Assembly (NCBI RefSeq): GCF_036346855.1
Contig: NZ_CP107841.1
Coordinates: forward strand, 5,894,001 to 5,958,000
Source: Streptomyces europaeiscabiei
Lineage (GTDB): Bacteria; Actinomycetota; Actinomycetes; Streptomycetales; Streptomycetaceae
Length of the DNA: 64,000 bases
Direction: 5' to 3'
Below, piece after piece: positions 18,421 to 26,537 of this stretch. Within the stretch, counting starts at the first letter, position 1, and every line of letters starts with the position of its first letter. Both the position numbers and the translations under genes were made by a program. The notes beneath the pieces were generated by a model. The model saw only the letters and a list, made by a program, of their open reading frames with translations. It was not told the origin of the DNA and searched no databases.

Positions 18421-19821
18421 ATGGGCGGCCTGGATCTGCCCACAGCTTCCGATCGGGGGCGAGTTCGTATGAGCGGGATGTCCGACGACGGACTGTTGGA
18501 CGGGGTACGGCAGTGGCTCGTCGAGAGCGGAGCCGAACCGACGCCCGCGCGCGTGGCGCAAGCCCTGCGGGAGCGGGGGCGGGTGCTCGGGGACGCCGAG
18601 GTGCTCGGGGCGGCCGAGCGGTTGCGGTCGGAGTTGGTGGGGAGCGGGCCGTTGGAGCCGCTTCTCGCCGACCCGTCGGTCACCGACGTGCTGGTGTCGG
18701 CACCGGACCGGGTGTGGGTGGACCGGGGCGGCGGCCTGGAGCTGACCGGGATCTCCTTCCCGGACGCGGCCGCCGTACGACGCCTCGCGCAGCGCCTGGC
18801 GGCCGTCGCCGGGCGCCGGCTGGACGACGCCCGACCGTGGGTGGACGCCCGGCTCCCGGACGGCACCCGGCTGCACGCGGTGCTCCCACCGGTGGCCGTC
18901 GGCTCCACCTGCCTGTCCCTGCGGGTCGTACGGCCCCGGGCCTTCACCCTCGCCGAACTGGTGACGGCGGGCACGGTGCCGCCCGGCGGCGACCGCGTCC
19001 TGCGGGCGCTGATCCGATCCCGGTTGTCGTACGTCATCAGCGGCGGGACGGGGACCGGGAAGACCACGCTCCTGAGCGCGCTGCTCGGCCTGGTCGACCC
19101 CGGTGAGCGGATCGTGCTGGCCGAGGACTCGGCGGAGCTGCGGCCCGACCATCCGCATGTGGTGCGGCTGGAGGGCAGACCGGCCAACCAGGAGGGCGTG
19201 GGCCTCGTCGAGCTGCAGGACCTGGTGCGCCAGGCGCTCCGCATGCGCCCGGACCGGCTTGTGGTCGGCGAGGTGAGAGGGCCCGAGGTCGTGTCCCTGC
19301 TGGCCGCCCTGAACACCGGCCACGAGGGCGGCTGCGGAACGCTCCACGCCAACGCCGCGGGACAGGTACCGGCCCGCCTGGAGGCCCTTGGTACGGCGGC
19401 CGGGCTCGATCGGGCGGCGCTGCACAGCCAGTTGGCTGCCGCGCTGTCGGTGGTCCTGCACCTCGTGCGGGACCCGGACGGACGGCGGCGGATCGCCGAA
19501 GTGCATGTGCTGGAACGGGACGGGTCCGGGTTGGTGGTGACCGTCCCGGCGCTCCGTTGGGGCGAGGAGGCGTTCGTGTACGAGCGGGGCTGGGAGCAGT
19601 TGCGGGGGTTGCTTCGGGACGGGCTGCGGGGCCGGGGCGGCGGGGTTGTTGACGGGCTTCAGGGCCGGGGCGACGCGCTTCGGGGGTGGTCTGCGGGAGG
19701 AGGGCCGGTTGGGCCGCAGGACACGGAGCTCGTCGGGTCCGGGAGGCCGGCAGCCCGGCTCGGTGAGGGTTTTGCGAGAGAAACAGATGGTCTGGACGGT
19801 CTGGAGGGTGGGCGGCAGTGA
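18421..19821 (+). CDS. tadA: TadA/CpaF-type secretion ATPase
   Basis: Hexameric type II/IV secretion ATPase powering assembly of the Flp-type pilus. Walker A GGTGTGKTTLL, the Asp box VLAEDSAELR, Walker B LVVGEVRGPE and the His box GCGTLHANAA are in the expected order. ATG 18421 follows GGGGGGCGGAAAG; a second ATG at 18469 with GGGGGCGAG upstream is also possible. The last 70 or so residues after VYERGWEQLRG form a Gly/Arg-rich extension with no known domain, longer than usual for TadA. It is followed by tadB with a 4-base GTGA overlap, so tadA-tadB-tadC are translationally coupled. Confidence 0.93.
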   Translation: MGGLDLPTASDRGRVRMSGMSDDGLLDGVRQWLVESGAEPTPARVAQALRERGRVLGDAEVLGAAERLRSELVGSGPLEPLLADPSVTDVLVSAPDRVWVDRGGGLELTGISFPDAAAVRRLAQRLAAVAGRRLDDARPWVDARLPDGTRLHAVLPPVAVGSTCLSLRVVRPRAFTLAELVTAGTVPPGGDRVLRALIRSRLSYVISGGTGTGKTTLLSALLGLVDPGERIVLAEDSAELRPDHPHVVRLEGRPANQEGVGLVELQDLVRQALRMRPDRLVVGEVRGPEVVSLLAALNTGHEGGCGTLHANAAGQVPARLEALGTAAGLDRAALHSQLAAALSVVLHLVRDPDGRRRIAEVHVLERDGSGLVVTVPALRWGEEAFVYERGWEQLRGLLRDGLRGRGGGVVDGLQGRGDALRGWSAGGGPVGPQDTELVGSGRPAARLGEGFARETDGLDGLEGGRQ

Positions 19822-20675
19822 CGGGGGTCGGGGAGATGTCGGTCGGGGTGGTGGCTGTTGCGTGCGCCGGGGCTGCGGCCTGGATGGCGGGCGATGGGCG
19901 AGGCGCCGAGGTCCGGCGGGCGCGGTTGTTGCTGGCGGGAGGTGAGGTGGTGGGGTCGCCGCCCTGGGCGCGGGTGCTCGGCAGGGTGCGGCGGCTGGGG
20001 GCCGAGTGGTGGGCACCGGTCGCCGGGTTGGTGATCGCGGTGCTGGGGGCCTCGGTGCTGCCGATTCTCGCGGGGGTGGCGGCGGTGCCGTTGCTGAGGC
20101 GGGTGCGGCGGGCGGCGGAGGAGCGCCGGGCCAGTGAACGGCGGAGCGATGCGGTGGTCGCGCTGTGCTCGGCGCTCGCCGGAGAGGTGCGGGCCGGGCG
20201 GCAGCCGGGTGAGGCGTTGTCACGGGCCGCGCGGGACTCCGGAGGACTGGGGGAGGCCGAGGCGGTGGTACTGGCGGCGGCAAGGTTCGGCGGGGACGTA
20301 CCGGGTGCCCTTGCGGACGCGGCACGGCAGCCGGGGGCCGACGGGCTGCTGGGGCTCGCCGCGTGCTGGCGCGTGGCCGTCGACCGGGGCGCGGGCCTCG
20401 CCGCCGGGCTCGACAGGCTGGAGGGCGCCCTGCGCGCCGAGCGGGACCAGCGGGCCGACCTGCGCGCCCAGTTGGCCGGCGCCCGGTCGACGGCGGTGAT
20501 GCTCGCAGGGCTCCCGGTCCTGGGCCTTGTGCTGGGCACAGCGCTCGGCGCCGACCCCCTGCGTGTGGTGCTGCACAGCACGGCCGGCCTGGGCTGCCTG
20601 CTCGTCGGCGCGGTGCTGGAGGGCGCGGGGCTGTGGTGGGCGCTGCGGATCGTACGGGGAGCTGAGGCGGCGTGA
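19818..20675 (+). CDS. tadB: TadB-like inner-membrane platform protein
   Basis: GspF/T2SSF-type membrane protein (285 residues) forming the platform on which TadA works. Two hydrophobic segments near residues 60-95 and two at the C-terminus (VMLAGLPVLGLVLGTALGAD and TAGLGCLLVGAVLEGAGLWW) flank a helical cytosolic domain (SALAGEVRAGRQPGEALSRA) typical of GspF repeats. The GTG start overlaps the tadA stop (GTGA). It corresponds to Rv3658c in the mycobacterial cluster. Confidence 0.9.
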   Translation: MTGVGEMSVGVVAVACAGAAAWMAGDGRGAEVRRARLLLAGGEVVGSPPWARVLGRVRRLGAEWWAPVAGLVIAVLGASVLPILAGVAAVPLLRRVRRAAEERRASERRSDAVVALCSALAGEVRAGRQPGEALSRAARDSGGLGEAEAVVLAAARFGGDVPGALADAARQPGADGLLGLAACWRVAVDRGAGLAAGLDRLEGALRAERDQRADLRAQLAGARSTAVMLAGLPVLGLVLGTALGADPLRVVLHSTAGLGCLLVGAVLEGAGLWWALRIVRGAEAA

Positions 20676-21460
20676 GCGGCGAGGTTGTCCACAGGCTGGG
20701 GATGGCCGTCTGCGCTCTGGCGGGACTGTGGTGGCTGGCCCGGTCGCTCGACACCGCGCGGCGCCGACGAAGGCTGCGGGCCCGGCTGGCCGCGGTGCTC
20801 GCCCTCGCGGCCGAGCCGCCCCGGCGGAGCATCGTGTCCCGGGGTGTCGTGCGGCGATGGCTGCCGGTCGCCGGGGCGGTCTGTGCCGCGTGGGTGCTTG
20901 TCGGTGGCCTCCCGGGGCTGCTGCTGGGGCCGGCTGCCGGAGTCGGGGCCTGGCTGTGGCTGCGGAGGGCGCGACGCGCGGGTGGTGACCCGGCGGAGGC
21001 GTACGACGCTGCGGAAGCCGCTCGCCGACTTCCGCTCGCCGCCGACCTGCTGGCCGCCTGCATCACGGCCGGGGCGAGCCCTGTGGTGGCCGCGCAGGCC
21101 GTGGGTGAGGCGCTGGGCGGGCCGGTGGGCGAGCGACTGTCCAGGGGGGCGGCAGAGGCACGGCTCGGGGGCGAACCGGCCGAGGCGTGGCGTGGGTTGG
21201 CTGCCCTCCCCGGCGCCGGGGCTCTGGCGAGGCTTCTGGAACGCGCCGACGAGTCCGGCGTACCTGCTGCCTCCCCTGTCGCCCGGCTCGCCGCCGAGGC
21301 CCGCGCCGAGTGGGGCCGTTCGGCGACGGAGCGGGCCCGCCGGGCCGCCGTGATGGTCACCGCACCGGTGGGGCTGTGCTTCCTGCCCGCCTTCATCGCG
21401 GTGGGCGTGCTGCCGGTGGTGATCGGGCTGGCGGACGGGTTGTTGGGAGGGGGTGGGTGA
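20672..21460 (+). CDS. tadC: TadC-like inner-membrane platform protein
   Basis: Second GspF-type platform subunit, 262 residues. The core DLLAACITAGASPVVAAQAV and RARRAAVMVTAPVGLCFLPA (with the C-terminal membrane helix) are the conserved GspF-like parts. The GTG start overlaps the tadB stop (GTGA), so it is coupled. TadB and TadC probably form a heteromeric platform. Confidence 0.9.
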   Translation: MSGEVVHRLGMAVCALAGLWWLARSLDTARRRRRLRARLAAVLALAAEPPRRSIVSRGVVRRWLPVAGAVCAAWVLVGGLPGLLLGPAAGVGAWLWLRRARRAGGDPAEAYDAAEAARRLPLAADLLAACITAGASPVVAAQAVGEALGGPVGERLSRGAAEARLGGEPAEAWRGLAALPGAGALARLLERADESGVPAASPVARLAAEARAEWGRSATERARRAAVMVTAPVGLCFLPAFIAVGVLPVVIGLADGLLGGGG

Positions 21461-21609
21461 TGACGGGGCGGGCTTGAGCGGACGGGGTGCGGTGCTGACC
21501 GGCGAGGACCAGAAGTGGCCGACGAACGACCGGCGGGCCCGCTGACCAGCGGTGACAGCAAATCAGTAACCAGCGGTAGTCAATGGAACAGAGCCTCACG
21601 GGGGTTGAG

Positions 21610-21843
21610 ATGTACAAGGCAGTGAAGGCAGTCGGGGAAGCGGTGCGGGTTCGGGTGGTGTGTGCCGTGATGTGCCGGGTGCGGGCGGCGCGGAGGGACG
21701 CGGGGATGGTGACCTCCGAGTACGCGGTGGGGATCATCGCGGCGGTGGCCTTCGCCGCGGTGCTCTACAAGGTGGTGACCAGCGGGCAGGTCCAGGCGGA
21801 ACTGCAGCAGATCGTCGGGCGGGCCCTCAATGGTGGTGCGTGA
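21610..21843 (+). CDS. DUF4244 Flp-like pilin
   Basis: Small (77 residues) pilin-like protein. After a basic N-terminal leader comes GMVTSEYAVGIIAAVAFAAV, which fits the Flp prepilin rule G-X4-E-Y followed by a hydrophobic helix; cleavage after Gly would leave Glu at +5. This makes it the likely major pilin of the Tad system (Rv3656c in mycobacteria). ATG 21610 is preferred because GGGGGTTGAG lies directly upstream; an ATG at 21583 has no ribosome site. No prepilin peptidase gene is visible in this window. A gap of about 150 bases separates it from tadC, so it may have its own promoter. Confidence 0.88.
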   Translation: MYKAVKAVGEAVRVRVVCAVMCRVRAARRDAGMVTSEYAVGIIAAVAFAAVLYKVVTSGQVQAELQQIVGRALNGGA

Positions 21844-22246
21844 GCCATGTGGGCCGTGGCGGCGTCGCGGGGTTCTGGGCGGCGACGGCGGGTTCGTGAC
21901 GGCCGAGGCGGCCATGGTTCTGCCCGTGATGCTGCTGTTCGCGACGGCGCTCGTGTGGGCCCTGTTCGCCGTCTGCGCGCAGATCCAGGTCGTGGACGCC
22001 GCTCGGGCCGGTGCCCGGGCGGCAGCCCGGCAGGACCCGTCGACTGCCGTCGTGGCGGCGGCCCGCAGGACGGCGCCGGACGGGGCGGAGGTGAGCGTGG
22101 ACAGGGAGGGCGACTTCGTACGTGTCGTGGTCTCGGCCCCGGCGCCGGGGCCGGACGGACTCGGCCTCGACCTGAGCCATGCGGCCGTCGCGCTGGCGGA
22201 GGAGACGGTGGGGGCGGCCACGACGGAGGGGGCGGAGGCCGGGTGA
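21830..22246 (+). CDS. TadE-family pseudopilin-like protein
   Basis: TadE-like protein (138 residues from ATG 21830). GDGGFVTAEAAMVLPVMLLF is the family signature: a processed-type Gly, a Glu at +5 and a hydrophobic helix, followed by a small extracytoplasmic domain. The start lies within the 3' end of the DUF4244 gene; a GTG at 21836 is an alternative. It overlaps the next gene by GTGA. It is likely a minor pilin or adaptor of the Flp pilus (Rv3655c equivalent). Confidence 0.85.
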   Translation: MVVREPCGPWRRRGVLGGDGGFVTAEAAMVLPVMLLFATALVWALFAVCAQIQVVDAARAGARAAARQDPSTAVVAAARRTAPDGAEVSVDREGDFVRVVVSAPAPGPDGLGLDLSHAAVALAEETVGAATTEGAEAG

Positions 22247-22620
22247 GCGCGTTCTCGTGGTCCGGCCGACGGCCGGGAGTCGTCCGGTCGGTCCGGTCGG
22301 ACCGAGGCTCCGCGACCGTCTGGGCCGTCGGTTCGATCCTCGCGCTGTGTGCCGTGTTCGGTGCCCTACTCGCCCTGGGGCAGGCCGTTGTGATCCGGCA
22401 TCGGGCTGCCGCGACGGCCGACCTTGCGGCCCTCGCCGCCGCCGACCACTGGATGAAGGGCGGCGAGGGGGCCTGCGTGACGGCGGAACGGGTGGCGAGG
22501 GCTCAGGGCGGCAGACTCGTGCACTGCGAGGTCGAGGGAGAGATCTCGGACATCACGGCGGCCTCGGACATGGGCCCGCTCACCGCGGAGGTCAGGGCGA
22601 GGGCGGGACCGCCAGGCATG
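22243..22620 (+). CDS. Rv3654c/TadG-like protein, 3' end unresolved
   Basis: Coupled to TadE by a GTGA overlap. The recognisable part encodes an arginine-rich leader, then SATVWAVGSILALCAVFGAL with a hydrophobic helix, IRHRAAATADLAALAAADHW and LTAEVRARAGPPG, the typical Rv3654c-like/TadG N-terminal family. Homologues are about 120-150 residues, but this frame has no stop until 24348, deep inside the convergent helicase gene. Changing to the next frame would give a stop at 22671-22673. The end given here marks the last recognisable family sequence, not a stop codon. Either a frameshift (real or sequencing) or an unusually long antisense-overlapping tail must be assumed. Confidence 0.7.
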
Positions 22621-22767
22621 CCGGGCCCGGCAGGCTCCGCAACGGGCTGGAGGGAACGCCGGCGTGCCCGTAGGAGCGCCCCGCAGGAGCGCCGGGTAGG
22701 GCGTGCGAGGGACCGCGCGATCAGCCACGCACGACTGGCGGGCGCCAGAGCCCAGTGGCCCCGAGCC

Positions 22768-25167
22768 TTAGGGTGTCCGGTCCTCCGGCGGAGCGTCGGG
22801 TGCTGCCCTGAGCAGTTCGGTCAGCAGCCGTACGGCGCCTCGCTTGTGCAACGGGTCGTTGCCGTTGCCGCACTTGGGGGACTGGATGCAGGACGGGCAG
22901 CCGGCGTCGCACTCGCAGGAGGCGATGGCCTGGCGGGTGGCGGTGAGCCAGGCGCGCGCGGTGTGGAAGGCGCGCTCGGCGAAGCCCGCGCCGCCGGGGT
23001 GGCCGTCATAGACGAAGACGGTCGGGAGCAGTGTGTCCGGGTGGAGCGGGACCGAGACGCCGCCGATGTCCCAGCGGTCGCAGGTCGCGAAGAGGGGCAG
23101 CATGCCGATCGAGGCGTGTTCGGCGGCGTGCAGGGCGCCGCCGAGGATCTCGGGGTTGATCCGGGCCGCGTCGAGCTGGTCCTCGGTGACGGTCCACCAG
23201 ACGGCACGGGTGCGCAGCGTACGAGGAGGGAGGTCGAGTTTGGACTCGCCGAGCACCTCACCGGTGATGAGGCGGCGACGGAGGAAGGAGACGACCTGGT
23301 TGGTGACTTCGACGGAGCCGAAGCACAACCGGCCTTCGCCCCAGGGGACTTCGGTGTCGGTCTCCAGGACGGAGATGGAGGTGGTGTCGCGGGCGACCGT
23401 CGAATAGGGCGGGTCGGCCTGTTCGACGAGGGCGACGGAGTCCTCCAGGTCCAGTTCGCGCACCAGGTACGTACGGCCCTGGTGCAGGTGGACCGCGCCC
23501 GCGTGGACGGTGGTGTGGGCGGCGCCCGCGTCGACCGTGCCGAGGAGTCGGCCCGTGCCGGTCTCGACGACCTGGACGGGGCGGCCGCCCTGGCCACGGA
23601 TGTCGGTGAGGTCGGCGGCCCGTTCGCGGCGCGTCCAGTGCCAGGCCTTGGCCCGGCGGCGGAGCAGTTTCGCGGCCTCCAGTTGCGGCAGCAGTTCCTC
23701 GCAGGCCGGGCCGAACAGGCCGAGGTCCTCGTCCGTCAGGGGCAGTTCCGCGGCGGCGGCGCAGAGGTGCGGGGCGAGGACGTACGGGTTGTCGGGGTCG
23801 AGGACGGTCGATTCCACCGGTTGGTCGAACAGGGCTTCCGGGTGGTGGACCAGGAAGGTGTCCAGCGGGTCGTCGCGGGCGACGAGGACGGCGAGGGCTC
23901 CCTGGCCGGCGCGTCCGGCGCGTCCGGCCTGCTGCCAGAAGGAGGCGCGGGTGCCCGGGTAGCCGGCGATGAGGACGGCGTCCAGACCGGAGATGTCGAT
24001 GCCGAGTTCGAGGGCGGTGGTGGCGGCGAGGCCGAGGAGTTCGCCGGAGTGGAGGGCGCGTTCGAGGGCGCGGCGTTCCTCGGGGAGGTAGCCACCGCGG
24101 TAGGCGGCCACGCGCCGGGCGAGGGAGCGGTCGATCTCGGAGAGGCGTTCCTGGGCGATCACCGAGATCAGTTCGGCGCCGCGCCGGGAGCGTACGAAGG
24201 CCACGGAGCGTACTCCCTGGACGGTCAGGTCGGTGAGGAGGTCGGCGGTCTCGGCGGTGGCGGTGCGGCGGACGGGGGCGCCCTTCTCGCCGTGCAGTTC
24301 GGTGAGCGGGGGCTCCCAGAGGGCGAACACCAGTTCACCACGGGGTGAGGCGTCGTCCGCGACCTCGGTGACCGGGACGCCGGTGAGGCGGCGGGCGGCG
24401 ACCGAGGGCTCGGCGGCGGTGGCGGAGGCCAGCAGGAAGACGGGTTCGGCGCCGTAGCGGGCGCAGAGGCGGCGCAGTCGGCGCAGGACCTGGGCGACGT
24501 GGGAGCCGAAGACACCGCGGTAGGTGTGGCACTCGTCGATGACGACGTACTTGAGGGCGCGCAGGAAGGAGGACCAGCGGGGGTGGGAGGGGAGGATCCC
24601 ACGGTGCAGCATGTCGGGGTTGGTGAGGACGTAGTTGGCGTACTGGCGCACCCACTCGCGTTCCTCGACGGGCGTGTCGCCGTCGTACACGGCCGGGCGT
24701 ACGGCGTTTCCGAGAGGTTGTGAAAGTTTTTTCACGGATCGGTGCTGATCTGCCGCGAGGGCTTTCGTGGGGGCCAGGTAGAGCGCGGTCGCCCCACGTC
24801 CGTTGGGGGCCTCGGAGCCGTCCAGGAGGCGCGACAGGACGGGGACGAGATAGGCCAGCGACTTGCCGGAGGCGGTTCCGGTGGCGACGACGACCGAGTC
24901 GCCGTCCAGCGCGTGCTCGGCGACGCGTGCCTGGTGGGCCCATGGATGTTCGATTCCCGCGGCCTGCACGGCGGCAACGACTTCCGATCGGATCCGGTCG
25001 GGCCAGACGGCATGGCGGCCCGCTCGCGGGGGCACATGCTCCGTATGAGTGATGCGCGAAGCCCGGCTCGGCCCCGAGGCGAGCCGGTCCAGGACCGTGC
25101 TCGGCGAAGGGCTGGAGGCGGTGTCCGTCGGGGATCGATCGGATCGGTGATTCTTGGCCATCGGCAT
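22768..25167 (-). CDS. DEAD/DEAH-box helicase with DUF1998 zinc domain (MrfA/YprA-like)
   Basis: Superfamily 2 3'-5' helicase (799 residues). Motif I is ATGTASGKSLAYL, motif II VVIDECHTYRG, motif III LLASATAAEP and motif VI QQAGRAGRAG. The C-terminal DUF1998 region ends in four Cys, CECDAGCPSCIQSPKCGN, the metal-binding site of MrfA-like helicases, which in Bacillus repair mitomycin-type lesions with nuclease MrfB; no mrfB is seen nearby. ATG 25167 (MPMAKNHR) is chosen over ATG 25242; neither has a clear ribosome site. It is divergent from bldG, as in S. coelicolor (SCO3550), and is the Rv3649 counterpart. Confidence 0.92.
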   Translation of the reverse strand: MPMAKNHRSDRSPTDTASSPSPSTVLDRLASGPSRASRITHTEHVPPRAGRHAVWPDRIRSEVVAAVQAAGIEHPWAHQARVAEHALDGDSVVVATGTASGKSLAYLVPVLSRLLDGSEAPNGRGATALYLAPTKALAADQHRSVKKLSQPLGNAVRPAVYDGDTPVEEREWVRQYANYVLTNPDMLHRGILPSHPRWSSFLRALKYVVIDECHTYRGVFGSHVAQVLRRLRRLCARYGAEPVFLLASATAAEPSVAARRLTGVPVTEVADDASPRGELVFALWEPPLTELHGEKGAPVRRTATAETADLLTDLTVQGVRSVAFVRSRRGAELISVIAQERLSEIDRSLARRVAAYRGGYLPEERRALERALHSGELLGLAATTALELGIDISGLDAVLIAGYPGTRASFWQQAGRAGRAGQGALAVLVARDDPLDTFLVHHPEALFDQPVESTVLDPDNPYVLAPHLCAAAAELPLTDEDLGLFGPACEELLPQLEAAKLLRRRAKAWHWTRRERAADLTDIRGQGGRPVQVVETGTGRLLGTVDAGAAHTTVHAGAVHLHQGRTYLVRELDLEDSVALVEQADPPYSTVARDTTSISVLETDTEVPWGEGRLCFGSVEVTNQVVSFLRRRLITGEVLGESKLDLPPRTLRTRAVWWTVTEDQLDAARINPEILGGALHAAEHASIGMLPLFATCDRWDIGGVSVPLHPDTLLPTVFVYDGHPGGAGFAERAFHTARAWLTATRQAIASCECDAGCPSCIQSPKCGNGNDPLHKRGAVRLLTELLRAAPDAPPEDRTP

Positions 25168-25325
25168 CGAGTGTGTCACCGGCGTGACGGACAATGGAGC
25201 CAAGGCGTCGTGCACGCCTGCCGGTAAGTGATTGAATGCCATCGCGGCTGGCGAACCGTCCCGGGGGCTTTCAAGCCGAGGTGTCCCGAGGGGCGAACGC
25301 TCGATAGCAAGGTGCTGGAGGATCC

Positions 25326-25667
25326 GTGGACCTGTCCCTGTCGACCCGTACTGTCGGCGATCGTACGGTCGTCGAGGTCGGTGGCGAAATCGACGTTTAT
25401 ACCGCGCCCAAGCTGCGTGAGCAGCTGGTCGAGCTGGTCAACGACGGGAGTTTCCACCTCGTCGTCGACATGGAGGGCGTCGACTTCCTCGACTCCACCG
25501 GGCTCGGCGTGTTGGTGGGCGGCCTGAAGCGAGTACGGGCTCATGAGGGCTCGCTGCGACTGGTGTGCAACCAGGAGCGGATTTTGAAGATCTTCCGCAT
25601 CACCGGTCTGACCAAGGTGTTCCCGATTCACACCTCGGTCGACGAAGCGGTGGCGGCCACCGACTGA
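25326..25667 (+). CDS. bldG: Anti-sigma factor antagonist BldG
   Basis: STAS-domain anti-anti-sigma factor (113 residues) needed for aerial mycelium and antibiotic production in Streptomyces. The phosphorylatable Ser57 is in [13 protein letters not shown]. The sequence is of SpoIIAA/RsbV type over its whole length. The GTG start at 25326 follows AAGGTGCTGGAGG (GGAGGATCC just upstream). It is followed after about 110 bases by the anti-sigma-like gene, as for SCO3549-SCO3548; cotranscription and separate bldG transcripts are known in S. coelicolor. Confidence 0.97.
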   Translation: MDLSLSTRTVGDRTVVEVGGEIDVYTAPKLREQLVELVNDGSFHLVVDMEGVDFLDSTGLGVLVGGLKRVRAHEGSLRLVCNQERILKIFRITGLTKVFPIHTSVDEAVAATD

Positions 25668-25775
25668 TCGCGCCCGCCCGGGCCCAGCGCCCGGAACGGC
25701 AAGAGACAAGTGAGGGGGACCGGGCCCGTGGGGCCCGGCCCTCCGACAGCACGCCCGTAGTTCCGAGGGGGATGC

Positions 25776-26207
25776 ATGGCCACCGTTGAACTCCGCTTCA
25801 GCGCGCTGCCCGAGCACGTCCGGACCGCCCGACTGGTGGCGGCAGCGGTGGCGCGCAGGGCCGGAGTGGACGAGGCCGTCCTCGACGAGGTCAGGTTGGC
25901 CGTCGGCGAGGCGTGTACCCGTGCCGTTGGACTGCATCAGAGCAGCGGTATCTCGGCGCCGGTGCAGGTGTCGCTGATCGAGGAGGAGAAGCAGTTCTCC
26001 ATCGAGGTCGGCGACGAAGCGCCGCACGCCGTGCCCGGTGACAAGTCGTCGGGCGCTGGCGACGTGGACGCCGACATCGAGGAGGACGACATGGGCCTCG
26101 CGGTGATCAGCGGTCTCGTCGACGACGTCGAGGTCTCTGCCGGGGAGAACGGCGGGTTGATCCGCATGACCTGGCCGACGACGACGTCGATCGCCGTGCT
26201 GCCCTGA
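25776..26207 (+). CDS. RsbW-like anti-sigma/kinase partner of BldG (SCO3548 type)
   Basis: GHKL-fold anti-sigma-factor-like protein (143 residues). The C-terminal G2 box DDMGLAVISGLVDDV is well kept, but the N box reads GEACTRAVGLH, where the usual Asn is Arg, and the G1 box reads VGDEAPHAVP instead of DxGxG. ATP binding and kinase activity are therefore questionable from sequence alone. The S. coelicolor homologue SCO3548 is reported to interact with BldG. ATG 25776 has GAGGGGGATG upstream. It ends 43 bases before a strong terminator. Confidence 0.9.
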   Translation: MATVELRFSALPEHVRTARLVAAAVARRAGVDEAVLDEVRLAVGEACTRAVGLHQSSGISAPVQVSLIEEEKQFSIEVGDEAPHAVPGDKSSGAGDVDADIEEDDMGLAVISGLVDDVEVSAGENGGLIRMTWPTTTSIAVLP

Positions 26208-26537
26208 TTGCACTGATCTTCTCAACTTCTCAACTTCAAGTAGTACCGCGAAGGGCCCTGCTGAGCAGGGCCCTTCGTGTTTATTCGGCATTTATTCCGA
26301 TCGCCGTTCATCGGAACACCGGAATTCGTGAAGGAATTCACGATCAATCACGCGATCATTTGATCAAGCGTCAATGCCTTTGAGGCGTTACTTCTTTCGA
26401 GTAATGTGGTCGTGCGCGGATCGTTTGCTGAAGAGCATGTGAAGGCCAATTCTGCTTGCCGCGCACTGTTTTGATCAGGTTCTGCTCCCTACAATCCGTC
26501 CACATCTTGAGCTCAGCCCAAGCGTCAAGGAGGACGA
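26208..26537. other. Intergenic region: bldG-operon terminator and hppA promoter region
   Basis: Holds the 26250-26276 terminator, then an AT-rich stretch with the inverted repeats CGTGAA-ggaa-TTCACG (about 26326-26341) and GATCATTTGATC (about 26353). TACAAT near 26490 is a possible -10 element for hppA. These are candidate regulatory sites only. Confidence 0.5.
26250..26276 (+). terminator. Terminator of bldG operon
   Basis: A 12-bp perfect stem, GAAGGGCCCTGC (26250-26261) with a 3-base loop, is followed by GTGTTTATT. It is placed 43 bases after the anti-sigma stop. Confidence 0.85.

Noticed and set aside
17035..20693. TTGTCCACA DnaA-box-like sequences at 17035-17043 and 20685-20693
   Set aside because: Only two isolated copies, one inside the tadC coding start; no cluster and no dnaA/dnaN context, so not an origin.
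18340..21561. A 1073-codon minus-strand open frame across tadA-tadC
   Set aside because: Antisense shadow of the Tad genes with Pro/Arg/Ala low complexity and no ribosome site.
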